Numbered from the stretch's first letter, positions 1 to 8,667 are shown. The stretch is 64,000 bases of DNA from Flavimobilis soli (GCF_002564025.1 NZ_PDJH01000001.1:558001-622000); one strand, 5' to 3'. The notes: generated by a model not told the origin, from the sequence alone. A program made the numbers and translations.

Positions 1-14
1 TGCAAGACGTTCAT
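1..14 (-). CDS. 5' end of a downstream gene cut by the window edge
   Basis: An ATG on the minus strand at 14-12 overlaps the TGA stop of the MurJ-family gene as ATGA, the coupling seen throughout this operon. Only four codons (M N V L) lie inside the window, so no product can be named. By position it is the next gene of the envelope cluster; a glycosyltransferase would fit the context, but that is a guess. Confidence 0.45.
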
Positions 15-1690
15 GCTCGCTCCCCCTCCTGCGCTGCCGGCGCTGCTGCGCCGCCGCGCGTGCGGCCCAGCATCTCGCGGACGGAGCTGCGGTCCGCGAC
101 CCATGCGCCTGCGAGGGCGACGCCGACCGCGAGCAGCCCGCCGACGGCGCCCGCCACGAGCGTGCCGGTCGTCCCCGCCCAGGCCTGCGTGACGGCGTCG
201 GCGACGACGCGCCCGGCGACCGCACCGGCCGCTCCGACGCCCGCGACGACGACGGCCGTGCGCGCGACCCCCTGGGACGCGTCCGGGCCGGCCGCGCGGC
301 GCAGCACCACGAGCGCGGCGACCGCGCCGACGACCATACCGACGGAACCGCCGATGCCCAGGGCCACGAGAGCGGCCGCGGCATCACGCCCGCCCCACGT
401 CGCCGCGACCGACAGCACGGCCGAGGTGACGATGCCGACCGCCCAGCCGACCGACGACGCGAGGACCGCGGCGCGGGACCGCTCGAGCGCGTAGAGCACC
501 CGGGTCAGGTGGAGCATGATGCCGAGCCCGACGAGCCCGGGAGCCATCCAGCTGAGCGCCGGGGCCATCGCGGCGATCACGCGGTCGTCCCCGTGGCCGA
601 CCACGGAGAACACGCGCGCGACCTGGGGCGCGGCTGCGACCAGCGCGCTCGCGCCGACCGCACCGAGGACGAGCACGGCACGGGTCGTGAGCGAGACGAG
701 GCGCGCGAGCCGCTCGGGCTGGCCCACGACGTCGGCGATGCGCGGGAAGGCGCTCGTGACGAGCGGGACGACGAGGACTGCGTGCGGGAGGACGTAGACG
801 GCCTGCGTGTACTGGTAGACGGCGAACGTGCCGTCGCCGCCGCGGTTGTTGGCGAGCCAGATCGTCGCGACGAGCGAGAGCTGCTGCGCGAGCACGGCGA
901 CGACGCCTGCGGCCGCGAGCTTCCGCGCGCGTCGCGCGACACCCTCGGGGAACCGCCACGTGAGCCGCAGCCGGACGCCGCTGCGAGCGGTGGGCAGGAG
1001 CAGCGGGACGGAGAGGGCGACGACACCCGCCGTCGTGCCCCACGCGAGCCAGGCGACCGCGCGCGCCGGGAGCGCGGCGAGGTCGTCCTGGGCGCCGTCG
1101 GCGGTCGCACCGAACACGAGGTAGGCGCCGATGACGACGAGCGTCGACAGGACGGGGACGAAAGCGGGCCAGAAGAACCGCTTCTGCGCCTGGAGCACGC
1201 CCGTCAGCACGACCCCGAGACCGTACAGCGGCACCTGCCACGCGAAGACCCGCAGGAAGTGCGCGGTGAGCTCCAGCTGAGCCTCAGGCGCCCCTTCGCC
1301 GAGGAACACCGTGACGAGCGGCCCGGCGAGGACGGCGACGAGGACCGCGAGCGGGACGAGGATCGTGGCGGTCCACGTGAGGGCGGCGGACGCGATCCGG
1401 TCGACCTCGGCGCGCGCCCCGCGCGCGAGCGGCGCTGCGAGGAGCGGGATGACCGCGCCGGCGAGAGCGCCGCCGGCGGCGACCTCGAACAGGACGTTGG
1501 GCAGGGCGTTCGCCGACGCGTACGCCGTGCCGGTCGCGCCGTAGCCGACCGTGCCGGCCTGCACCATCCACCGGGAGAACCCGAGGATGCGTGAGAGGAG
1601 CGTGATCGCCGTGATCATGGCGGCCGCGCCCACCAGGCCGGTGGCGATCCGGCCCGAGCGCGACCGCAGGCTCACGGGCGTCTGCCCCAC
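11..1690 (-). CDS. MurJ/MviN-family lipid flippase (MOP superfamily)
   Basis: This is a 559-aa polytopic membrane protein with many hydrophobic segments spread over its length. The N-terminal region has the MurJ pattern: a Ser/Arg-rich start, then TLLSRILGFSRWM near residue 30 and ANALPNVLFEVAAGGALAGA near 61-80. The family flips lipid-linked cell-wall precursors across the membrane. Length matches bare MurJ proteins (about 500-560 aa). Actinobacteria often encode their main MurJ elsewhere, fused to a pseudokinase, so this may be a paralogue moving another polyprenyl-linked glycan; I therefore give no symbol. The start overlaps the end of the PNPT-like gene by 19 nt, and the stop overlaps the next start as ATGA, so it is translated as part of the recN-steA-steB operon. 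Confidence 0.9.
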   Translation of the reverse strand: MGQTPVSLRSRSGRIATGLVGAAAMITAITLLSRILGFSRWMVQAGTVGYGATGTAYASANALPNVLFEVAAGGALAGAVIPLLAAPLARGARAEVDRIASAALTWTATILVPLAVLVAVLAGPLVTVFLGEGAPEAQLELTAHFLRVFAWQVPLYGLGVVLTGVLQAQKRFFWPAFVPVLSTLVVIGAYLVFGATADGAQDDLAALPARAVAWLAWGTTAGVVALSVPLLLPTARSGVRLRLTWRFPEGVARRARKLAAAGVVAVLAQQLSLVATIWLANNRGGDGTFAVYQYTQAVYVLPHAVLVVPLVTSAFPRIADVVGQPERLARLVSLTTRAVLVLGAVGASALVAAAPQVARVFSVVGHGDDRVIAAMAPALSWMAPGLVGLGIMLHLTRVLYALERSRAAVLASSVGWAVGIVTSAVLSVAATWGGRDAAAALVALGIGGSVGMVVGAVAALVVLRRAAGPDASQGVARTAVVVAGVGAAGAVAGRVVADAVTQAWAGTTGTLVAGAVGGLLAVGVALAGAWVADRSSVREMLGRTRGGAAAPAAQEGERA

Positions 1691-2529
1691 GCGTCGAGGG
1701 TGGAGAGCACGGGCGTGCGCTCGATGACGCGCGAGAAGCTGACGCGCTCGGACGCGAGCGTCAGACCGACGACGGTCGCTGCAGCTGCGAGCCGCACGCG
1801 TCGCGACGCCTGCGTGAGCCCGACGCCGACGACGCCGCCGAGCGCGTTGGCGCCGCTGTCGCCGAGCATGTCGAGCTCGGCGAGGTCGGCGGGCAGCGAC
1901 GCGGCGGCAGGACCGACGACGGCGGCCGCCTGGGCGGGAGCCCCGGCGACGGCGACGGCCGCGGCGCCGATCAGGCCGACCTTGAGCGCGCGTCCGGGGC
2001 GCAGGTCGAAGAGGTTGACGAGGTTCGCCGTACCGGCGACGAGCACCGAGTCGAGGGCGAGGTCACCGAGCGCGGCCGCGGCGGACGTCCCCTGTGCGCG
2101 TCGGCGGTCCTTCCCGACGAGGGTCGCGGCGACGAACGCCCCCGCCCCGATGGCGGCGATCTTCATCGCTCCGGTGGTGACGCGGCCCTCGCGCAGCGCG
2201 CCGAGGTGCCCGCGCAGGCCCTTGTCGCGCTGCTCGGTGTCCTCGCGCAGGTCGTCGTTGAGCCCGGCCGCTCCCCCGGCCAGGGCAGCGATCGCGCCCG
2301 CAGCCCCGACACGCGCTCGGCGTGAGGCCGCTCCACCGACCAGCGCACCGGCCGCGAGGCCGGAGGCGAGCGCCGGGCCGCCCATGAGGCTGACACGGGT
2401 GCCGCGGAAGTTGGTGCGCAGCCACGTCGCGGTGCCACCGGGCATCTGCTCGTCGAGGGCCGCGCGGACGAGGTTGCGCGCCGTGACCCCGGCGAGCACG
2501 CCGGCGACCGAGCCGCGCAGCCGCGTCAT
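1672..2529 (-). CDS. small polyprenyl-phosphate glycosyl-1-phosphate transferase-like membrane protein (MraY/WecA superfamily, divergent)
   Basis: A 285-aa hydrophobic protein with about seven to eight membrane segments. Several motifs resemble the MraY/WecA (PNPT, glycosyltransferase family 4) superfamily: LNDD at residues 90-93 followed by a lysine at 103, the Asn/Asp segment ANLVNLFD at 168-175, and LGDSGANALGG at 212-222. The C-terminal ERVSFSRVIE...LDAWGR pattern also occurs in PNPT-like proteins. Family members move a sugar-phosphate from a UDP-sugar to undecaprenyl phosphate, starting a lipid-linked glycan. It is shorter than MraY (about 360 aa) and lacks an obvious DGLDG motif, so activity is uncertain. 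The start overlaps the steB stop as ATGA; the downstream gene is a MurJ-family flippase, which fits a synthesis-then-flip pathway. Confidence 0.75.
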   Translation of the reverse strand: MTRLRGSVAGVLAGVTARNLVRAALDEQMPGGTATWLRTNFRGTRVSLMGGPALASGLAAGALVGGAASRRARVGAAGAIAALAGGAAGLNDDLREDTEQRDKGLRGHLGALREGRVTTGAMKIAAIGAGAFVAATLVGKDRRRAQGTSAAAALGDLALDSVLVAGTANLVNLFDLRPGRALKVGLIGAAAVAVAGAPAQAAAVVGPAAASLPADLAELDMLGDSGANALGGVVGVGLTQASRRVRLAAAATVVGLTLASERVSFSRVIERTPVLSTLDAWGRRP

Positions 2530-3605
2530 GCGTCGTCGCCCCCGTCTGCAGCGTTCTCGTCGTCGCCGTCTGCGTCGCCGTCTGCGTCGCCGTCTGCGTC
2601 GCCGTCTGCGTCGCCGTCGGGCTGCTGCACGACGACGGTGCGTGCGGTGCGGTCGACCTCGGCGAGGCGCACGACGGGCGGCGCCACCGCCGTCGCTCCG
2701 GCCTGCGGGCCGTAATGACCGACGGTGCCGGAGGCCTGCGCCGCGAGGGTGAGGACGGTCGTGATCTGGCCCGTCGTCGTCGCGCCGTCGGCGACCGTGC
2801 TGACCGGGATGTCGCCGCTGGCGATCCCGTCGACGAGCGTCGTGCTCGTCCCGGCAGCGACGACGACCGCCGCCTCGGAACCGGAGACGGCCGCGGCAGC
2901 GAGCTGTTCCTGGATGAGGCGTGTCGTCTCGGCCTGCGTGCCGCTGCTCGGGGTCTCGTCGCTCGCGGGCTCGTCCTCGCTCGTGAGGAGGACGAGCATG
3001 TCGGCGGGTGCGGCGTCCTCCTGGACGTACGAGACGAGGTCGCCTGCGGCGAGGAGGCCCTGGAGCACGACGGCGTCCGGCGAGTACGCGTCGCCCTGGT
3101 TCGCGTCGACCTGCACGAGCGACAGCACGAGCGCCGTCGCGAGGTCGGCATCGACAGACCCGTCGGACGTCTCCGGCAGGTACTGGGCGAGGTTGGCGGC
3201 GAGCGACTGCCGGAACTTGGCCTGGCCCTCGCTCGTCCAGGTGTCGGCGAGCTTGACGCGCGCGGTCACGGATCCGCCCCCGGCGGCGACGCGGTCGCTG
3301 ATCGCGGCGACGGTCTCGTCGCCCGCGGGGTCGAGCTCGACGATCGCGACGCGACGACCGGAGATCGAGCCGGCGACGAGGCTCGGCGCGGTCGCGTCGA
3401 GGAAGGCGTCGCGCTGGGAGAGGTCGGCGGCTGCCTCGTCGAGGTCAGCGCGCAGCTGCTCCTTGTCCGCACGCAGGGACTCGACCTGACCGGTGAGCTG
3501 GTCGCCGATCGCCTCCTTGAGCGGGCCTGCGCCCAGCACGATGCCCACGGCGAGCGCCAGGAACACCGAGATGAGGGAGACGAGGTGGTAGCGGAAGTCG
3601 ATCAC
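2526..3605 (-). CDS. steB: SteB/MctB-family membrane-anchored protein
   Basis: 359 aa. One N-terminal membrane segment (about residues 6-26, starting MIDFRYHLVSLISVFLALAV) is followed by a heptad-like coiled coil (about 35-65) and a soluble domain. This matches the family of Mycobacterium tuberculosis Rv1698 (MctB, proposed copper channel) and corynebacterial SteB, which acts with SteA in daughter-cell separation through the RipC-FtsEX pathway. The position directly after a SteA gene supports the SteB reading. It is longer than Rv1698 because of an acidic C-terminal tail made of DGDA repeats (about residues 331-346) plus more Asp/Glu. The gap to steA is 60 nt; the stop overlaps the next gene. 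Confidence 0.88.
   Translation of the reverse strand: MIDFRYHLVSLISVFLALAVGIVLGAGPLKEAIGDQLTGQVESLRADKEQLRADLDEAAADLSQRDAFLDATAPSLVAGSISGRRVAIVELDPAGDETVAAISDRVAAGGGSVTARVKLADTWTSEGQAKFRQSLAANLAQYLPETSDGSVDADLATALVLSLVQVDANQGDAYSPDAVVLQGLLAAGDLVSYVQEDAAPADMLVLLTSEDEPASDETPSSGTQAETTRLIQEQLAAAAVSGSEAAVVVAAGTSTTLVDGIASGDIPVSTVADGATTTGQITTVLTLAAQASGTVGHYGPQAGATAVAPPVVRLAEVDRTARTVVVQQPDGDADGDADGDADGDADGDDENAADGGDDA
2568..2615. repeat. 12-bp tandem repeat, four perfect copies, in the 3' end of steB
   Basis: The unit gtctgcgtcgcc is repeated four times without change. In the minus reading frame it encodes DGDA units, so copy changes would keep the frame and only lengthen or shorten the acidic tail of the SteB-family protein. 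A slippage-prone tract. Confidence 0.95.
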
Positions 3606-3665
3606 GGCGTGGGTTCATCCTCGGTCGGTAGCAGCGGGGTTGCGGGTGTGGCGGATCAGGTCTGG

Positions 3666-4862
3666 TCAGGGTGATGCGAAGAGCCCGAGGAACCAGCTCC
3701 AGACGTCGTCCATCCAGGCTCCCGTGAGCCCGAAGAGAGTCTGCCCGGCGGCGGTCGACATGAGCGCGACGACGAGCGCGACGAGGCCCGAGACGACGAG
3801 CAGCGTCAGCTGCGCGTTCGAGATCCGCTGGCGGTAGAGGCGCGAGACGCCCTTGGCGTCGACGAGCTTGCCGCCGACGCGCAGCCGCGTGAGGAAGGTC
3901 GACGCCATGCCGGAGCGGCCCTTGTCGAGGAACTCGACGAGGGTCACGTGCGTCCCGACGGCGACGATCACGTCGGCGCCCTTGTCGTCGGCGAGGAGCA
4001 TCGCGATGTCCTCGCTCGTGCCGGTCGCGGGGAACACGACGTGCTTCGCCCCGAGGCGCTCGACGCGCTCGAGGCCGGGCGCCTTGCCGTCGCGGTAGGC
4101 GTGCACGACGATCTCGGCGCCGCTCGTGAGGGCCTTGTCCGAGACCGAGTCCATGTCGCCGACGATGATGTCGGGGCGCCAGCCCTCGTCGAGGATCGCG
4201 TCGGCGCCGCCGTCGACCCCGATGAGCACGGGGCGGTACTCGCGGATGTACGGGCGCAGCGTCGCGAGGTCCTCGCGGTAGTGGTAGCCGCGGACGACGA
4301 TGAGGGCCTGACGCCCTTCGAGCTTCGTCGAGATCTCCGGCACGCCGACGCCGTCGAGCAGGAGCTCACGTTCGCGGCGCAGGTAGTCCATCGTGTTCGC
4401 GGCGAACGCCTCGAGCTGGGCAGAGAGCCCCTCGCGCGCCTCCGCGAGGCTGGCCTCGACGGTCTCGGCGGTCTGCAGCTCCCCCTCGGCGACGAGGCGA
4501 CCGCCCTGGAGCACCTGGGCGCCGTCGACCTGGATCCGCTGACCCTCGTTGAGCGCCATGATGTCGGGGCCCAGGTCGTCGATGAGCGGGATGCCCGCCT
4601 CGACGATGATCTCGGGGCCGAGGTTCGGGTAGCGGCCCGAGATCGACCTGGACGCGTTGAGGATGGCGGCCGGCTGCGCGGCGACGAGCGCCTCTGCGGC
4701 GACGCGGTCGATGTCGAGGTGGTCGATGACCGCGATCTCGCCGGCGCGGAGGCGCTTCGTCAGGTTCTTGGTGCGGGGGTCGACGCGGACAGGGGCGTGG
4801 AGCCCCTGCGTCGTCTCGTCGATCCGTCGTCTGCGGGAGGAGAGTTTCATCGAGGTGATCAT
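3666..4862 (-). CDS. steA: SteA-like cell-separation protein with thiamin-pyrophosphokinase-like fold
   Basis: 398 aa. The central part (about residues 185-310) has the pattern of the thiamin pyrophosphokinase catalytic fold, including VLIGVDGGADAIL and DIIVGDMDSVSDKAL. A C-terminal membrane segment (about 349-371, LTLLVVSGLVALVVALM) anchors it. This is the Rv1697/SteA family, which works with SteB in septal peptidoglycan splitting in Corynebacteriales; thiamine synthesis is not its known role. The first ATG (4862) overlaps the recN stop as ATGA and is chosen for coupling; a second in-frame ATG lies at 4850, and neither has a strong Shine-Dalgarno sequence. The order recN-steA-steB is widely conserved in Actinobacteria. 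Confidence 0.9.
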   Translation of the reverse strand: MITSMKLSSRRRRIDETTQGLHAPVRVDPRTKNLTKRLRAGEIAVIDHLDIDRVAAEALVAAQPAAILNASRSISGRYPNLGPEIIVEAGIPLIDDLGPDIMALNEGQRIQVDGAQVLQGGRLVAEGELQTAETVEASLAEAREGLSAQLEAFAANTMDYLRRERELLLDGVGVPEISTKLEGRQALIVVRGYHYREDLATLRPYIREYRPVLIGVDGGADAILDEGWRPDIIVGDMDSVSDKALTSGAEIVVHAYRDGKAPGLERVERLGAKHVVFPATGTSEDIAMLLADDKGADVIVAVGTHVTLVEFLDKGRSGMASTFLTRLRVGGKLVDAKGVSRLYRQRISNAQLTLLVVSGLVALVVALMSTAAGQTLFGLTGAWMDDVWSWFLGLFASP

Positions 4863-6577
4863 CCCATGTCGGCGGCGGCGAGGAGCTCTGCGGCGTGGGT
4901 GCGCGCGGCGTCGGAGTCCTCCTGGCCGGAAAGCATGCGCGCGAGCTCGGTCACGCGGTCGTCGGACGTGACGACCCTGACGTCGGACTGCGTGACGACG
5001 TCACCTCCCGAGCCCGCGGACTTGGTGACGACGAGGTGCTGGTCGGCGTACGCGGCGACCTGGGCGAGGTGCGTGACGACGACGACCTGGGCGGAGCGCG
5101 CGAGCGCGGCGAGGCGTCGCCCGACCTCGAGCGCGGCGCGACCGCCGATACCGGCGTCGACCTCGTCGAACACGAACGTCGGCACGGCCCCACCGCGCTC
5201 CTCGCGCGCGGCCTGGGCGAGCACGACCTCGATCGCGAGCATGACGCGGGACAGCTCTCCGCCGGAGGCGCCCTTGCCGAGCGGGCTCGCCGGCGCGCCG
5301 GGGTGGGGGCGCAGGCTCATGACGACGGCGTCCGCGCCCCAGGGACCGGGCTCGTCAGGCCGGACCTCGACCTCGAGCCGGGCGCCCGCCATGGCGAGCC
5401 CGTCGAGCTCGGCCGAGACGAGGTCGGCGAGCCGCTCCCCCACGTCGCGGCGGGTCGCGCTGATCGTCGCGGCACGCTCCGAGAGCTCGGTGTCGATCTC
5501 GTCGCGCCGGGTGGCGAGGCCGGCGAGACGTTCGTCGCCCCCTTCGAGGTCGAGCAGCCGCAGGCCTGCCGTCGACGCCCACTCGAGCACGGCGTCGACG
5601 TCGGAGCCGTAGCTTCGCGTGAGCTGGCCCAGCTCGGCGCGACGGGCGTTGGCCTCCTCGAGCCGACCGGGGTCGACCGCGAGATCCTGGAGGTACCCGG
5701 AGAGGTCGGCAGCGAGCTCGGCGAGCTGGAACCCGACCTCGGCGGCGCGCTCGGCGAGGCGTGCGAGCGTCGGGTCGTGGGCGGCCGCGGCCTCGAGCTC
5801 GCGACGCGCGCGGTCCACGAGCGACACGGCGGACGGAGCGTCGCCGGACGCGAAGTCGTCGCCCGCGACGGCGTCGTGCGCGACCGCGGCGCGGGCACGC
5901 AGGTCTTCGACGTTGCTCAGCCGCGCGATCTCGGCGTCGAGCTCGGTGTCCTCGTGCGGCTGCGGGTCGACGCGCTCGACCTCGGCGAGGCCGAGGCGGA
6001 GCAGCTCGGCCTCGCGTGCGCGGTCGTCGCGCTGAGAGGTGAGGCGGTCGATCTCCTCGACGACGGCGGCCCGCTCGGTCCACAGTGCGTGGTACTCCTC
6101 GAGCTCGCGGGCGTGGGCGCTCCCGGCGAAGGCGTCGAGCGCCTCGCGCTGCCTCCGCGGGGAGCGCAGGCGCAGCTGGTCGCTCTGGCCGTGCACCGTG
6201 ACGAGCTCTTCGGCGAGGTCGGCGAGCACGCTCTGGGGCACGCTGCGCCCGCCGAGGTGCGCGCGCGAGCGGCCGGACGTGATCGTCCGCAGGACGACGA
6301 GCGAGCCGTCGTCGTCGAGTGCTCCCCCGGCGTCCTCGACGCGCTCGGCGACGGCGGAGCCTGGTGCGAGGACGAAGCGCCCCTCGGCGAGGGCGCGGTC
6401 GGCGCCGACGCGGACGCGCTCGACGTCGGCCTTGCCGCCGAGGAGCAGGTCGAGCCCGGTCAGCAGCATGGTCTTGCCAGCACCCGTCTCGCCGGTGATC
6501 GCCGTGAGCCCGGGGGCGAGCGGGATGTGAGCCCGGCTGATCACTCCGAGGTTCTCGATCACGATCTCTTCGAGCAC
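4859..6577 (-). CDS. recN: DNA repair protein RecN
   Basis: 572 aa, an SMC-like ATPase in double-strand-break repair. Walker A is GETGAGKT at residues 29-36; the C-terminal half has the ABC signature KGASGGELSRVMLAIEVVL and Walker B TFVFDEVDAGIGG, with Glu/Arg/Ala-rich coiled coil between. Start: the frame stays open far upstream through nadK, but the family begins at LEEIVIENLGVISRA. The GTG at 6577 lies 2 nt past the nadK stop and has AAGGA 6 nt upstream, so it is taken as the start. The stop overlaps steA as ATGA. Confidence 0.95.
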   Translation of the reverse strand: MLEEIVIENLGVISRAHIPLAPGLTAITGETGAGKTMLLTGLDLLLGGKADVERVRVGADRALAEGRFVLAPGSAVAERVEDAGGALDDDGSLVVLRTITSGRSRAHLGGRSVPQSVLADLAEELVTVHGQSDQLRLRSPRRQREALDAFAGSAHARELEEYHALWTERAAVVEEIDRLTSQRDDRAREAELLRLGLAEVERVDPQPHEDTELDAEIARLSNVEDLRARAAVAHDAVAGDDFASGDAPSAVSLVDRARRELEAAAAHDPTLARLAERAAEVGFQLAELAADLSGYLQDLAVDPGRLEEANARRAELGQLTRSYGSDVDAVLEWASTAGLRLLDLEGGDERLAGLATRRDEIDTELSERAATISATRRDVGERLADLVSAELDGLAMAGARLEVEVRPDEPGPWGADAVVMSLRPHPGAPASPLGKGASGGELSRVMLAIEVVLAQAAREERGGAVPTFVFDEVDAGIGGRAALEVGRRLAALARSAQVVVVTHLAQVAAYADQHLVVTKSAGSGGDVVTQSDVRVVTSDDRVTELARMLSGQEDSDAARTHAAELLAAADMG

Positions 6578-6579
6578 TG

Positions 6580-7506
6580 TCAGTCCTTCGGGTGGTGCGG
6601 GATGACGGGCTGGGAACCGGTACGCGGCGCGCCGCCGCGCCAGCCCACGACCGGGAGGTTGAACTTGCGCACGAGCCTGTCGGTGAACGGTGCGTGGCTC
6701 AGCCGCGCGAGCCGCACGGGGTCGGAGCCGCGACGCACCTCGATGCGTGCCCCTGGCGCGACGTCGACCCGACGGCGGCCGTCGAGGGTGAGCACGCCGC
6801 CCGACTGCGAGCGCGTGACGATCTCGACCGCGAACGTCGAGCGCGGCCCGACGACGAGGGGCCTCGCGAAGAGCGCGTGCGCGGCGAGCGGGACGAGGAG
6901 CATCGCGTCGACGTCGGGCCACACGACAGGCCCGCCGGCCGAGAATGCGTGCGCGGTGGAGCCGGTGGCGGTCGAGACGACGACGCCGTCGCAGCCGAAG
7001 GAGGACAGGGGCCGCCCGTCGACCTCGATCGCGACCTCGAGCATGCGCTGCCGGTCGGCCTTCTCGACGGTCGCCTCGTTGAGCGCCCAGCCGACGACGG
7101 GCTGCTGGTAGCCGGGCGCGCGCACCTCGACCTCGACGACGCCACGCTCCTCGACCTCGTAGTCGCGTGCCGCGACCCGTTGGACCGCTGCCCGCAGGTC
7201 CTCGCGCTCGCTCTCGGCGAGGAAGCCGACGTGGCCGAGATTGACGCCCAGGATGGGGACGGAGGTGCCACGCGTGAGCTCCGCCGCGCGCAGGATGGTC
7301 CCGTCGCCCCCGAGCACGACGACGATCTCGGCGTCGGCCGTCTCGGGTCGGTGCGCCCCGGCGAGGTCGCCGTGCGGGGTGGGCAGGTCCTGGTCGTGCA
7401 GGACGACCGTGAACCCTGCTGCCGTGAGCTCGTGCATGGCTTCCCGGAGGGCGACGAGCGCCTCGGGCCGGCCGCCGTGGGTCACCACGATCGCGGTCCT
7501 GGTCAC
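6580..7506 (-). CDS. nadK: NAD kinase
   Basis: 308 aa. It phosphorylates NAD to NADP using ATP or polyphosphate. The signature GGDGT is at residues 66-70, the NE motif is in WALNEATVEKAD, and the glycine-rich DGVVVSTATGSTAHAFSAGG follows; many NadK proteins have TPTGSTAY there, so STATGSTAH is a mild variant. The GTG start at 7506 overlaps the tlyA stop (GTGA) and has a near-perfect Shine-Dalgarno GGAGGTGA just upstream. The tlyA-nadK-recN order is the actinobacterial norm. Confidence 0.96.
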   Translation of the reverse strand: MTRTAIVVTHGGRPEALVALREAMHELTAAGFTVVLHDQDLPTPHGDLAGAHRPETADAEIVVVLGGDGTILRAAELTRGTSVPILGVNLGHVGFLAESEREDLRAAVQRVAARDYEVEERGVVEVEVRAPGYQQPVVGWALNEATVEKADRQRMLEVAIEVDGRPLSSFGCDGVVVSTATGSTAHAFSAGGPVVWPDVDAMLLVPLAAHALFARPLVVGPRSTFAVEIVTRSQSGGVLTLDGRRRVDVAPGARIEVRRGSDPVRLARLSHAPFTDRLVRKFNLPVVGWRGGAPRTGSQPVIPHHPKD

Positions 7507-8387
7507 TGGTCACCTCCGTCCGTCGTCGCGCCGACCACGTAGGCCTGGCGCCCCTCAGAGTCTGCCACCGCGGCGCGCACGGCGGCGGCGCTCCACGCCG
7601 GGTCGACGTCGCCGCGACGGGGGCTGAACCAGCAGAAGAACTCGCGGTTGCCGCTCGGCCCGGGCAGCGAGCTCGCCGCGACGGCGACCGGTGGTGCCCC
7701 GAGCTCGGTGGCGCAGCGCACGACGTCCAGCACGGCGGAGACGTGCAGGCCAGCGTCACGGACGACGCCGCCTCGGCCGAGGCGCTCGCGCCCGACCTCG
7801 AACTGCGGCTTGACCATGAGCAGGAGGTCCGCCGAGGGCGCAGCCGCGCGCAGCGCCGGGAGGACGAGCGTCAGGGAGATGAAGGACAGGTCGGCGACGA
7901 CGACGTGAACCTCGTCAGGAAGGTCGTCACGTGAGAGCTCGCGCGCGTTGGCGCCCTCCCGGACGACGACGCGCGGGTCGGTACGCAGGGTCGGGTCGAG
8001 CTGGTCGTGACCGACGTCGAGGGCCACGACCTGGCGGGCGCCCCGCTCGAGCAGGACCTGCGTGAACCCTCCTGTCGACGCCCCGACGTCGAGGCAGCTC
8101 GCACCGTCGACGAGGGGGCGGGGGCACGGCAGGTCGCGCTCGTCGAGCGCGTCGAGCGCGCCGAGCGCGCCTGCGAGCTTGTGCCCGGCGCGCGAGACGT
8201 ACCTGTCGACGTCACCGGGGAGCAGGCGGAGCGTCGTGGAGTCGTCGACGGGGTGCGAGGCGCGCGTGACGGGCGTGCCGTCCGCGAGGACGCGGCCGTC
8301 TCGCACCGCGTGCTGGGCGAGCGTGCGCGAGCGGACGAGCCCGCGCGCGACGAGGGCGACGTCGACGCGCTGGGCGCCTGCGGTCAT
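7503..8387 (-). CDS. tlyA: TlyA-family rRNA 2'-O-methyltransferase
   Basis: 294 aa. An N-terminal S4 RNA-binding domain (about residues 6-65) is followed by an RrmJ-like SAM methyltransferase domain with DVGASTGGF at 100-108, VVADLSFISL, and MVKPQFEVG. In mycobacteria TlyA methylates 16S C1409 and 23S C1920 and its loss gives capreomycin resistance; the same role is expected here. The ATG at 8387 is chosen because the S4 domain begins directly after it. The upstream 50-aa gene ends 1 nt before this start. Confidence 0.95.
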   Translation of the reverse strand: MTAGAQRVDVALVARGLVRSRTLAQHAVRDGRVLADGTPVTRASHPVDDSTTLRLLPGDVDRYVSRAGHKLAGALGALDALDERDLPCPRPLVDGASCLDVGASTGGFTQVLLERGARQVVALDVGHDQLDPTLRTDPRVVVREGANARELSRDDLPDEVHVVVADLSFISLTLVLPALRAAAPSADLLLMVKPQFEVGRERLGRGGVVRDAGLHVSAVLDVVRCATELGAPPVAVAASSLPGPSGNREFFCWFSPRRGDVDPAWSAAAVRAAVADSEGRQAYVVGATTDGGDQ

Positions 8388-8388
8388 G

Positions 8389-8541
8389 TCAGTCCTCGTC
8401 CTGCCCGGCGAGGTGCGCCTCGAGGTCGCGGTGGACCTGCTCGACGACCTGGACGTGCTCGACGACCGGGCGCTCGTCCAGACCGTCGAGACGCTCGAGC
8501 ATGCGGTCGACCTCGGCGTCGCCGGTGCGGCTACCTGGCAT
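8389..8541 (-). CDS. conserved small protein upstream of tlyA (50 aa)
   Basis: A short frame starts MPGSRTGDAEVDRMLERLDG and ends HLAGQDED, with an excellent Shine-Dalgarno (AGGAGGA, spacing about 4-6 nt). It is acidic, probably helical and has no membrane segment. In mycobacteria a similar-sized conserved gene (Rv1693) occupies the same place between tlyA and the HAD phosphatase gene Rv1692, so this is very likely its counterpart. Function unknown. It ends 1 nt before tlyA and is the probable first gene of the tlyA-murJ operon. Confidence 0.85.
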   Translation of the reverse strand: MPGSRTGDAEVDRMLERLDGLDERPVVEHVQVVEQVHRDLEAHLAGQDED

Positions 8542-8638
8542 GGTCTCCTCCTGTCGGCACTCGGGTGGTCGGGGAACGGCACGTGGCCCTGACGCGGCGT
8601 GTGGTTCATGGTGCGTGGCCTGCAGACCGGCCTCACCC

Positions 8639-8644
8639 AGGTTA
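8639..8644 (-). promoter_or_regulatory. candidate -10 box (TAACCT) for the tlyA operon
   Basis: On the minus strand GGGCTAACCTGGG contains TAACCT, matching the actinobacterial TANNNT rule, about 100 nt before the 50-aa gene. No convincing -35 was seen. Weak evidence. Confidence 0.35.
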
Positions 8645-8667
8645 GCCCGCTCCCCTGGTACGACGAC

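Noticed and set aside
4895..7111. Long plus-strand open frame (738 codons) opposite recN and nadK
   Set aside because: It is antisense to well-supported genes, has Glu/Arg/Asp-rich composition and no family motif; such frames arise from GC-rich codon bias.
6578..7759. 5' extension of the recN reading frame through nadK
   Set aside because: Sequence is Arg/Ala shadow of nadK; RecN family start and ribosome site lie at 6577.
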